Shown: positions 1 to 6,927 of the stretch, one piece after another | Position numbering within the stretch: position 1 is the stretch's first letter | Layout: the number at the start of each line of letters is the position of its first letter | Assembly: GCA_023424995.1 (NCBI GenBank) | Contig: JAFADH010000301.1 | Coordinates: 1 to 12,708 of the forward strand | DNA: 12,708 bases | Direction: 5' to 3' | Source: Bacillota bacterium | GTDB taxonomy: Bacteria; Bacillota; Clostridia; Lachnospirales; Lachnospiraceae | Position numbers and translations under genes: made by a program | The notes under the pieces: model-generated | Told to the model about the DNA's origin: nothing | Databases searched by the model: none | The model's input: the letters and a program-made list of their open reading frames with translations, nothing else

Positions 1-1094
1 CAATAGTCGCCTCCAAAGCCGTTTATTTTATTATACGGTAAAAATTCCAGCCACTCACTGAGTATATTTCTTGAAGCAACCGGCGACACAATATGCGCCC
101 AGCACATATCGATATAAACATTCTTAAACATCTTGCACATGACTCCCAGCTCGCTTTGATACGGATAGCCGATATGGAAGATATCAAATTTCATATCAGG
201 ATAATCCATAAAGATGCGGTTCAGCAAGCCCGGGTGGCTGTTGGACAGGAGATTGCCATGCCCCTCCTGTATTCCGGTGTGTATCTGCATGACCATACCC
301 CGCTCCTGCGCCAGGCTGATGATGTAATTGAACATATAGTTTGAAAAATCAATATCACATTCAATGCGGTCCGATGCGCTGCCGGTTTTTCTATTGTTTA
401 TGAGCTTATTAAAGCCTTTTTCAGCAATATGCTTTTCTGTTCTTGTAAAGTCTAATGATCGTGAATAGGCGAGTGCGCACTTAAGTATTCTGCTGGACTT
501 CAAGAAATTGTCAATCCGTTTTTCACAGGCACTAAGATAATCCTCCAGTGTACTGATGCTGATGCCTGCTTCCTTTTCCAGATCAATAATGTCCTGACAA
601 CCGGATGGGTAAATCATTGCATGTACATAATTCGCCATAATAAAATAATCCTTGTCGCATTCTCTTTCACCAAAGCGGTCAAGTATGGCAACCTTGATTT
701 TGGATTTTTCCTTTATTATTTTATGATAATGCTGTTGGTTAAAGGTTTCCAGATAACGTCTGTTAAGCTCTTCTATGTTGCCTCTGTTAATTTCCTCTAT
801 TCCGTAAATATCACTCGCAGCGATTGTCACAGCTTGGCCATATCCTGTAAGCTTGCTCAGCTCCCAGTATTTTTCAATACAATTCCATTTTTCCATAACG
901 GACATTTCTTTACCGCGCACCTTATCTAGCTGCTTTAATGGCAGTCCGGAGGTTACAAGGTCAACACTGAAATAATGAGTCAGAAACTCGCTGATTACGT
1001 CGCCCCGTTCTCTCTGTGCTTCAAACGGCATAAGATGCTCGTGTGTGTCAATAATTTCAAGGCTGTTAATATAATCCAGAATTTCTATGTTCAT
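1..1094 (-). CDS. Amidohydrolase-family metal-dependent hydrolase (C-terminus off the left edge)
   Basis: The first 364 residues are readable without a stop; the rest lies beyond base 1. The start ATG (1092-1094) follows GGGAGG at a 5-base distance. The protein opens with a TIM-barrel metal motif, IIDTHEHL (His18, His20). Later come QIHTG (His272), FHIGYPY (His307) and GFGGDY (Asp363), which is the order of metal ligands and catalytic Asp in the amidohydrolase superfamily (Amidohydro_2 type, distantly like uronate isomerase). No signal peptide is seen, so it is probably cytoplasmic. The substrate cannot be told from the sequence: a sugar acid, lactone or related carboxylate are all possible. 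It is the last gene in the direction of transcription and is separated from the upstream methyltransferase gene by about 620 bases, so it probably has its own promoter. The superfamily call is firm; the reaction is unknown. Confidence 0.8.
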   Translation of the reverse strand, partial: MNIEILDYINSLEIIDTHEHLMPFEAQRERGDVISEFLTHYFSVDLVTSGLPLKQLDKVRGKEMSVMEKWNCIEKYWELSKLTGYGQAVTIAASDIYGIEEINRGNIEELNRRYLETFNQQHYHKIIKEKSKIKVAILDRFGERECDKDYFIMANYVHAMIYPSGCQDIIDLEKEAGISISTLEDYLSACEKRIDNFLKSSRILKCALAYSRSLDFTRTEKHIAEKGFNKLINNRKTGSASDRIECDIDFSNYMFNYIISLAQERGMVMQIHTGIQEGHGNLLSNSHPGLLNRIFMDYPDMKFDIFHIGYPYQSELGVMCKMFKNVYIDMCWAHIVSPVASRNILSEWLEFLPYNKINGFGGDY

Positions 1095-1119
1095 AATATC
1101 CTCCCATAAAGCAATATTA

Positions 1120-1148
1120 AATATGAATACCAAATTCTACTGTTACAA
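1120..1148 (-). promoter_or_regulatory. Possible sigma-A-type promoter for the amidohydrolase
   Basis: On the minus strand TTGTAA (1143-1148) and CATATT (1120-1125) are spaced by exactly 17 bases, each matching four of six consensus positions. It lies about 25 bases upstream of the start codon, so the leader would be very short. The match is weak and could be chance in this AT-rich stretch. Bases 1149-1360, further upstream, hold nothing I can identify. Confidence 0.3.
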
Positions 1149-1360
1149 TCATCTTATATGTTTATTTTTTCCGTAATATAACCGAGTTATGTCCCGAAGA
1201 CCGGCAACCAGTTATTTAAGAGTAATAGTTTTAGTTGAAGAACAAGCAGATAAACGGCTTTTGAACATTTGATCTGTAGATTTACGACGATCAGCCCTAT
1301 AGCAGTATAGTTTTATGTAATTCGTTTGTTCATGGGAACATATCGTACTGATTATGTAGA

Positions 1361-1672
1361 CTATATGACTCTTCCGTCATTCATAGCATCGCTATTAAAA
1401 TAATTCCCTCCACCGATAGAACGGTAATTTTTACATAGACCCAGCATAAATGTTAGATTACCTGCCTCCCAAACATGCTCTGCATCAACCGGCTCAATAC
1501 TATTATAACAAAATTTCTTAAAGTCTGCTATATCTCCTTTAAGAAAATCCGGTATTTATACGGGTTTGCATGCTGTTGCACCCACAACATCAATACTACT
1601 GTCCCGTAATGCCTTGAAGATAAAAAAAGATGCCGCCAGAATCGAATAAGCCCTTGGCGGTATCTTAAGCAT
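1361..1672 (-). pseudogene. Degraded gene remnant, unrecognised protein, one internal stop
   Basis: Reading from an ATG at 1672, one frame runs 103 codons to a TAG at 1361-1363 with a single internal TAA (1556-1558). Both halves look protein-like. The first half reads LPPRAYSI-like (KIPPRAYSILAASFF) and then DSSIDVVGATACKPV. The second reads GDIADFKKFCYNS, then EHVWEAGNLTFMLGLC and SIGGGNYFNSDAMNDG. No good ribosome binding site precedes the ATG. I do not recognise the family. It may be the leftover of a gene that once sat between the methyltransferase and the amidohydrolase. The alternative is a chance open frame, though the residue composition argues against that. Confidence 0.4.
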
Positions 1673-1714
1673 AACGAATATTATTTAATACTACTTTAAT
1701 TAGTCTCATAGATG

Positions 1715-2722
1715 CTAAACTGCATACAGAATATATTCGGTAGGAAAAAGCGGCAATCCATAATAACGTATATAAAAATTATAGGAAGGGTCGGCGTCAT
1801 AGATAATGCGGGGCAGTTTCCAAATATCCTTGTGGTTATGATATACGCTTAACGCAAGCTTCGGATGATTTTTCTTTATTTTGTCTAAACAGCCTAATAG
1901 TGCTTCCTCTTCTCCGCCTTCTATGTCCATCTTAATAAAGGTCACATTTTCCTCTATGTCATCATCTATTTTTACTATAGGGACAGCGATAGTTCCGGTT
2001 TCGGAAAGCTGACTTACGGAAGATAAAACGTCAGAAGACAGATACATCGTGCCGGCTCTGTCGCTTGCGCCCTTTTTTCTTATAACGACATTGTCAAGAT
2101 GAAAGAGTTCAATATTTTTTTCTATATATTCTATATTTACAGGCACTATTTCATAAGAGTATATCCTTTTATAGCAGTTATTCCCGAAAGTCTTTGAATA
2201 ATTAATAAGGGTGTCTCCTATATATCCTCCGATATCCACAAACACCTCATTTTCGCTGCATTTTACAATATCAAGGTCAAAATACTGGTTAAATGTTTTG
2301 TCACATATCTGCTCTATTTTTTGCGGATTCGACATAAGCCAGTAATAAAGTATATTAACGAGTATTCTTTTTGAGCGGTAATCTTTAAGGATTTTGTAAA
2401 GCCACTCAAAATCTTCAATGTGTTCAACAAGGGCATGGGCTCTGTTATATGCAAGCTCATAATCTCCCTTCTCCGGATAATAAGTCCCCCAGAGCTTATA
2501 TTCATTGACGAAATTCATGGAGCTGTTATATTGTTGGTTCTTTGTTACGCTGAAATTTCTTAGATTTTGTTTAATAACCTCTATTATTTGAGTAATATCT
2601 CTTTCTTTAATGAATTGCATGAAACGTTCAAATTCTATATCAATTTGATTAGGTATGCATACGGATGAGCCGCCTGCATTGTCAGGACTAATAATTGTTG
2701 ACGGTTCTGGTTGAGATGGCAT
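1715..2722 (-). CDS. FkbM-family SAM-dependent methyltransferase
   Basis: A 335-residue protein. The C-terminal half is a class I methyltransferase of the FkbM family (Methyltransf_21). The SAM-binding motif VFVDIGGYIGD is near residues 160-170, an acidic strand end reads YSYEIVP, and the FkbM hallmark FIKMDIEGGE is near 263-271. Members O-methylate sugars or polyketides, often on surface glycans; the substrate here is unknown. The first 150 residues are mostly polar and predicted helical, and I cannot assign them. The frame is open further upstream to an ATG at 2773. However, AGGAGG lies 9 bases before the ATG at 2720-2722 (protein start MPSQPEPS), and upstream ATGs lack such a site, so I chose 2722. 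No signal peptide. It stands alone between two degraded remnants, probably with its own promoter. Confidence 0.85.
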   Translation of the reverse strand: MPSQPEPSTIISPDNAGGSSVCIPNQIDIEFERFMQFIKERDITQIIEVIKQNLRNFSVTKNQQYNSSMNFVNEYKLWGTYYPEKGDYELAYNRAHALVEHIEDFEWLYKILKDYRSKRILVNILYYWLMSNPQKIEQICDKTFNQYFDLDIVKCSENEVFVDIGGYIGDTLINYSKTFGNNCYKRIYSYEIVPVNIEYIEKNIELFHLDNVVIRKKGASDRAGTMYLSSDVLSSVSQLSETGTIAVPIVKIDDDIEENVTFIKMDIEGGEEEALLGCLDKIKKNHPKLALSVYHNHKDIWKLPRIIYDADPSYNFYIRYYGLPLFPTEYILYAV

Positions 2723-2786
2723 TCCTATCATCCTCCTATAAGTTTGTATTCTTATTATCATATGTAACTTCAAACTGAGTTGTGCA

Positions 2787-2792
2787 ATTATA
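2787..2792 (-). promoter_or_regulatory. Perfect TATAAT -10 box upstream of the methyltransferase
   Basis: The minus strand reads TATAAT at 2792-2787, about 65 bases before the methyltransferase start. No convincing -35 hexamer lies 16-18 bases upstream (GCATGC at the 17-base position), so this is a weak promoter candidate, or one needing an activator. Confidence 0.25.
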
Positions 2793-2843
2793 CTCCGCCA
2801 TTCACAACAGCATGCGGTATACCAAGCTTCGTAAAATAGTAAA

Positions 2844-2876
2844 TGCCGCCCGCAGCAAAATAGCTGTCAAGCGGCA
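2844..2876 (-). terminator. Hairpin ending the upstream ABC transporter transcript (candidate)
   Basis: Outer arms TGCCGC (2844-2849) and GCGGCA (2871-2876) are perfectly complementary. An inner pair CAGC/GCTG closes a six-base loop after a small internal loop. On the minus strand the stem is followed by TTTACTATTTTA, a poor but T-rich tail. It sits after the degraded remnant and before the methyltransferase promoter region, where a terminator would be expected. Confidence 0.4.
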
Positions 2877-2887
2877 ATTTATTGTAT

Positions 2888-3165
2888 TTATTCAGGGTAG
2901 ATATATTCTATAAAATCGCTTTCTCTTCCATAATCTTTTTCATTTTCTACGTCATACCATCCAAATGTCCCATTTTGATGACTCCCCCAATTCCTTAAAT
3001 TCAATATATAACATGTCATGATCTCCAGATCACAAAAACATCAATTATCCTGCCCAAGGTATTGCCATACTCTGCCTTCTTTACCACTATATTTAGGTCT
3101 TGTACACGATGAGACCGTTTTAAGTCTGTGTAAGTAATTTACTTTCACTTCTAAATAGCAGCATA
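2888..3165 (-). pseudogene. Degraded 3' gene remnant after the ABC-2 permease
   Basis: In one minus-strand frame 50 codons are open from a TGA (3041-3043) to a TAA (2888-2890), reading CDLEIMTCYILN, NWGSHQNGTFGWYDVENEK and YGRESDFIEYIYPE. The same frame is open for another 46 codons before the TGA, including PKYSGKEGRVWQYLGQDN. The tail looks like a genuine acidic, aromatic-rich protein C-terminus. No ATG with a ribosome binding site starts the frame, and it begins directly at the end of the permease gene. It is best read as the stump of a deleted or decayed gene. I do not recognise the family, and the upstream half may be a chance open frame. Confidence 0.35.
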
Positions 3166-3975
3166 CTAACTGCCGGTGCTTTCATAATGACGGATCCCCC
3201 GGTTAAATATCCATCTGGCTATACAAAAGGCGGTAGTAACTGCAATGATTGCCCAGATGATATCCCCGGTGTTAAGTTTATTCAGAATAAACATTGGCGG
3301 ATAATTCGCTATAACAAAAACCGGCACTATATAAATCCCGATTACCCTGACCGCTTTCCCATAGATGGACATCGGCATATTATTGGCATCCCATATACTG
3401 GATACGAATATATCCGCACTCCTCGAACTGATAAACCAGAACGACAAAAACGCCTTGGGGATCAGAAACAGTGAATAAATCAATACCGCCCCCAGCACGA
3501 CGAACAGTATATATCCAATCAGCGACCAGACATCCATCACCTGCCCGCTCCTGTTCCAGCCATAGAATAACAGCATACATCCGCCGATCAAGTTGGGAAA
3601 TATCATGGAAAAACTTAAGTATCGCAATGACATAATAAACTGCAGATCCACCGGTTTTGTGATGAGAATGTCCAGGCTTCCGTCTCTGATCACTGCTGAA
3701 AGCCTGAGAAAGCTCGGCCAGAAGAACATAAAAAAAGCAGTTATGATTGTGAAGGTCCCTACATACATACTGACTTCTGCAGGCGCTAATCCCTGTGAAT
3801 CTATCCCGGCCTGAAAGGCAATGTAGACATATGCCAGCTTCACCAGAAAATATCCGCACTCCACCAGAATACCAGAGATAAAGTTAGTCTTATATTCCAT
3901 CTCGGTCTGAAGGGCAAACTTAACAAATAGCACAAGCAGCTTAACATATCGTATCATTCCTTTCCCTCTGCCCAT
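3166..3975 (-). CDS. ABC-2 type transporter permease, COG3694-like
   Basis: A 269-residue integral membrane protein with about six hydrophobic segments and no signal peptide. The early stretch LLVLFVKFALQTEMEYKTNF, with a charged loop before the first long membrane span, and the internal DGSLDILITKPVD motif are typical of the ABC2_membrane_6 group. That group forms a heterodimeric channel with a COG4587-like partner and a COG4586-like ATPase. AGGAGG lies 7 bases before the ATG at 3973-3975, and the gene begins 3 bases after the preceding stop, so it is translated as part of the same operon. The substrate is unknown: such trios are usually annotated as drug or lipid-like exporters without proof. 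A second ATG seven codons in has a much poorer binding site. Confidence 0.85.
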   Translation of the reverse strand: MGRGKGMIRYVKLLVLFVKFALQTEMEYKTNFISGILVECGYFLVKLAYVYIAFQAGIDSQGLAPAEVSMYVGTFTIITAFFMFFWPSFLRLSAVIRDGSLDILITKPVDLQFIMSLRYLSFSMIFPNLIGGCMLLFYGWNRSGQVMDVWSLIGYILFVVLGAVLIYSLFLIPKAFLSFWFISSRSADIFVSSIWDANNMPMSIYGKAVRVIGIYIVPVFVIANYPPMFILNKLNTGDIIWAIIAVTTAFCIARWIFNRGIRHYESTGS

Positions 3976-3978
3976 CTG

Positions 3979-4767
3979 TCAGCCTCCTACTGCCATATAC
4001 CGGCGAAGCCCGCGTTTCCAGAGAAGCTTTCCCCCCAGTGCACTAAGCCCGATCCAGATTATCTGCATCAAGAGCCCTCTGACAATCTCATATCCTGACA
4101 GTTTATTCGTGATAATATTCACCGGAAATTGTATTGTATACGAAAACGGCAGTACATCAGATATTGTCACGAATAAACTGCCGAATATGCTAAGGGGAAA
4201 AATGCCTCCGCTTAACAGAAGCTGGATGATATACACTGTACTGAACAGATTGCCCACCTCACTGAACCAGAAGGCGGCCATGGAAATCATAAAATTCAGC
4301 AGCACATTAATAAAAAAACCAAAAAACATTGCCAGCAGCATGAACAGGCAACGCAATACCGTAATCTGTATTCCCATATAAAACCGGAAAAACAAAAGGG
4401 CCGCCCCGATCAGAACCATAATAATGGCGCACATAGTACACTGCCTGCCCGTGCAGCTGCATGCTGTCTGAAAAAAGTAATTGGCCGGCTTTACCAGATA
4501 TTTGCTTAATTCACCGGATTTGATGGTCTCTGCCGCCCCCAGATCTATCATTGTCACTCTGGATATAAGACTTGCAAAAACAGTATACATTAACATTTGG
4601 ATATACGTGTAGGCAAACATCTGTGTCTTTCCGCTGTACATTGCTTTCCACATATAGATCTGCATTGATACTACAAAAATAATACTGACACTGTTCAGCA
4701 TGAAGTCCATCCTGTATTCCAGGGTTTCCTGAAGGCCGGCCTTAAAGCTTATGATATACTTTCTCAT
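3979..4767 (-). CDS. ABC-2 type transporter permease, COG4587-like
   Basis: A 262-residue membrane protein with about six spans. It begins MRKYIISFKAGLQETLEYR, the usual amphipathic start of this group, followed by MDFMLN and a first membrane span. It also carries TIKSGELSKYLVKPANYF, matching the conserved SGElskyLlkP loop that also appears in its partner permease as DGSLDILITKP. Its ATG overlaps the ATPase stop codon by four bases (ATGA), which indicates translational coupling. With the neighbouring ATPase and second permease it should form one membrane complex. A cluster of three cysteines near residues 107-117 (ACSCTGRQCTMC) is a local oddity with no assigned role. Confidence 0.85.
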   Translation of the reverse strand: MRKYIISFKAGLQETLEYRMDFMLNSVSIIFVVSMQIYMWKAMYSGKTQMFAYTYIQMLMYTVFASLISRVTMIDLGAAETIKSGELSKYLVKPANYFFQTACSCTGRQCTMCAIIMVLIGAALLFFRFYMGIQITVLRCLFMLLAMFFGFFINVLLNFMISMAAFWFSEVGNLFSTVYIIQLLLSGGIFPLSIFGSLFVTISDVLPFSYTIQFPVNIITNKLSGYEIVRGLLMQIIWIGLSALGGKLLWKRGLRRYMAVGG

Positions 4768-5780
4768 CCTGCACCTCTTACCGCTTCCCCTATCGGCTCT
4801 GCTTTATAAAGCATACTGATGCTTTCTTCAATAGGAATGTCTTCCATCGTGAAGTCAGATACGGTATATTTGCCGAAAATATGCCCCATTATCTGCGCCG
4901 AGTCCTCTTTCCTGACTTCCAGCACAATTTCCCTGCCCTCTGCTTTTCTGATATCTCCCAACTGTTTCAGGGCGGAAACTGAAAATTCAGAATCAAATTT
5001 CAGTTTTAGAAGCTTTCTATTTGCCAGCTTCTGATTTGCTTCGGACAGTTTGCCGTCATATACAATACTGCCTTCATTGATGACGATACATCGCTTGCAA
5101 AGATGCGTAATATCTGCCATGTAGTGGCTTGTAATAGTGATGGTTGCCCCGTATTTCTCATTATACTGCTTTAAAAAATCTCTGATTACCTGCTGGGAAT
5201 TTAAATCGAGCCCGATTGTGGGCTCATCCAAAAAGATTACTTTCGGATTATGGATGAATGCAGTAATCAGCTCCATTTTCATTCGTTCTCCCAGAGAAAG
5301 CCGTCTTACCTGAACATGAAGCAAATTCTTTATCTGAAGCATTTCACACATTTCATCCAGACGCCTGTGGTACTCCCTCCGGTCCAATTCATATAGATAT
5401 GCGTTAAAATTCAGGGATTCAATCGCAGGCAGATCCCACCATAGCTGACTCTTCTGTCCCATAACAATGGATATACTTCTCTTAAACGCTTTCTTACGGT
5501 CAATCGGCCGATAGCCATTTACACTGATTTCTCCTGCGGTAGGACAAATAATCCCTGACAGCATTTTCAGCGTAGTTGTCTTACCCGCACCGTTGGGACC
5601 AATAAAACCAACTATTTCCCCTTCGGGAATCTCAAATGAGATTGATTTTACCGCATTTTTCTTCTTTATCTCTTTATGAAACAGATTCTTAACAGAACCT
5701 CGTATCCCTTCTTCCTTTACATAATAATCAAAATCCTTGATAAGATCTGTTACAACAACTCCGCTTTCTGTATTTACCAT
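4764..5780 (-). CDS. ABC transporter ATPase of an ABC-2 system, COG4586-like
   Basis: A 338-residue nucleotide-binding protein. Numbered from the chosen start, Walker A GPNGAGKT is at 61-68, the Q-loop GQKSQLWW near 108, the signature LSLGERMK at 161-168, Walker B VIFLDEP at 181-187, and the H-loop TSH at 217-219. The LSLGE signature and the roughly 90-residue C-terminal tail fit the COG4586 group, not MsmX/MalK sugar-import ATPases. The frame stays open upstream to a GTG at 5888 that would overlap the sugar permease stop. I chose the ATG at 5778-5780 because GGGGTGG lies 4 bases before it and the protein then begins at the usual place for the family. That leaves 107 bases (5781-5887) between the importer and exporter genes, with no clear promoter or terminator seen. 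Confidence 0.85.
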   Translation of the reverse strand: MVNTESGVVVTDLIKDFDYYVKEEGIRGSVKNLFHKEIKKKNAVKSISFEIPEGEIVGFIGPNGAGKTTTLKMLSGIICPTAGEISVNGYRPIDRKKAFKRSISIVMGQKSQLWWDLPAIESLNFNAYLYELDRREYHRRLDEMCEMLQIKNLLHVQVRRLSLGERMKMELITAFIHNPKVIFLDEPTIGLDLNSQQVIRDFLKQYNEKYGATITITSHYMADITHLCKRCIVINEGSIVYDGKLSEANQKLANRKLLKLKFDSEFSVSALKQLGDIRKAEGREIVLEVRKEDSAQIMGHIFGKYTVSDFTMEDIPIEESISMLYKAEPIGEAVRGAG

Positions 5781-5887
5781 TCTGCCACCCCATTTGGATG
5801 CAGGCAGATATCCCGCATCAATTTGATCCGCTCTCCGTAAATTCCCATACCTCATCCGCCCCTGCGGTAATAGCTTTTTCAGACGCA

Positions 5888-6778
5888 CTAACCCTTTACA
5901 GCTCCCATAACGATACCCCCGACAAAGAACTTTTGTACAAATGGATAAACTATTAATATAGGAATCATTGCAACAAATACTTTTGCCGAATTAAATGTAA
6001 CGCCTGAAATTTTCATTAAACGTGCAATCTCATTGGGATCTGTTACAGATGACATCTGCTGGACCGATACATTCAGGGATTGAATATAGGTTTGCACCGG
6101 CCATTTTGAGGGGTCATTCATATAAATCATCGCATCAAAATATTGATTCCAGTGTCCGCTTGCCGTGAATAAAGCCACTGTAGCCAACACCGGTTTACAC
6201 ATGGGAACGACAATATGTATTAAATTTGTTAAAGGGCTTGCTCCATCTATCTGTGAGGATTCTTCCACCTCAGCCGGTAACCCTTTCATATAATTCATTA
6301 TCAAAATCACGTTAAAAACCGGTACTGCACAAGGTATAATCATCGACCAGAAGCTGTTAATCAGTCCCAGCTTAAAAACCACCATGTAGGTGGGAATTAA
6401 CCCTCCGCTAAACAGCATTGCTCCGATAATGAACCATAAATAAATGTTATGCATAGGAAAAATTTTAGAACTTTTTGATAAAGGATAAGCCATTAAGATT
6501 ATGATCACAAAGGTTACCGTTGTTCCGACAATAGTTCGGGCAAAGGAAACCATTAATGCCCTTAAATAAGCGCTGTCATTTAAAATCTGATCATAAGATG
6601 CGATCGTAAAATCTACAGGCCATAAAAATACTTTACCTGCATTTGCCGCTATACTTGAACTTAGGGATAATGCCAATGTGTTTATAATAGGTATCAGACA
6701 TATTATAATTACCAATATTAAAATAAAATATATAATTACATTTGCAATTCGCCCACTTAAATTTTTGCTCCTGACCAT
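5888..6778 (-). CDS. Carbohydrate ABC transporter permease, LplC/YtcP-like
   Basis: A 296-residue inner-membrane permease with six predicted spans. The coupling (EAA) loop reads EVEESSQIDGASPLTNL, about residues 170-186, and contacts the ATPase in this family (binding-protein-dependent transport, MalG side). LWFIIGAMLFSGGLIPTYMV and the tail FVQKFFVGGIVMGAVKG are characteristic of the LplC/YtcP branch that imports complex or oligomeric sugars. GAGG lies 7 bases before the ATG at 6776-6778. It pairs with the permease encoded just upstream, although a 146-base gap carrying an inverted-end structured element separates them, which is unusually wide for subunits of one channel. No importer ATPase follows. 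Confidence 0.92.
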   Translation of the reverse strand: MVRSKNLSGRIANVIIYFILILVIIICLIPIINTLALSLSSSIAANAGKVFLWPVDFTIASYDQILNDSAYLRALMVSFARTIVGTTVTFVIIILMAYPLSKSSKIFPMHNIYLWFIIGAMLFSGGLIPTYMVVFKLGLINSFWSMIIPCAVPVFNVILIMNYMKGLPAEVEESSQIDGASPLTNLIHIVVPMCKPVLATVALFTASGHWNQYFDAMIYMNDPSKWPVQTYIQSLNVSVQQMSSVTDPNEIARLMKISGVTFNSAKVFVAMIPILIVYPFVQKFFVGGIVMGAVKG

Positions 6779-6818
6779 ATCGATACCTCGTTCTATTTTG
6801 GGTAAAGCTACTTGCTCA

Positions 6819-6927
6819 TAACCTATTGCGCAGCGACCCTGCCTTATCAGCGGGTGCCTGAAGCACCTGCTGATACAAGCAAGTCCGGCTCCCGCTTAAG
6901 AAGGCGGAAGGCTTTCTTGATAGGTTA
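6819..6927 (-). repeat. 109-bp structured element with 8-bp inverted ends between two permease genes
   Basis: The ends are a perfect inverted repeat, TAACCTAT (6819-6826) and ATAGGTTA (6920-6927). Inside are two hairpins. A strong one at 6845-6875 pairs TATCAGC with GCTGATA and GGTGC with GCACC around a five-base loop, with one mismatch. A second at 6889-6910 pairs CTCCCGC with GCGGAAG around an eight-base loop, with one G-U pair. CTTGCT (6811-6816) and AGCAAG (6878-6883) offer an alternative pairing. The stop codon of the upstream permease (6925-6927) lies within the right end. As RNA it would fold into a closed multi-branched structure. It could be an interspersed palindromic repeat (REP or small MITE type) or a processing and stability element setting the ratio of the two permeases. 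Confidence 0.6.

Noticed and set aside
1095..1360. Regulatory sites such as a riboswitch or T-box upstream of the amidohydrolase
   Set aside because: No conserved riboswitch core or strong stem-loop with a terminator was seen.
3380..3859. Minus-strand open frame of 159 codons overlapping the COG3694-like permease
   Set aside because: Different frame within a permease gene that has a good ribosome binding site and membrane spans; its Cys/His/Arg-rich product looks like a frame shadow.
5781..5890. Short coding-like stretch (SEKAITAGADEVWEFTESG) in the gap before the ABC-2 ATPase
   Set aside because: Only about 20 codons, no start, and overlaps the alternative upstream extension of the ATPase; too short to separate from chance.
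6845..6875. The strong hairpin between the permease genes as an intrinsic terminator
   Set aside because: No T-tract follows on the minus strand and both genes are needed for one transporter; better explained as part of the inverted-end element.
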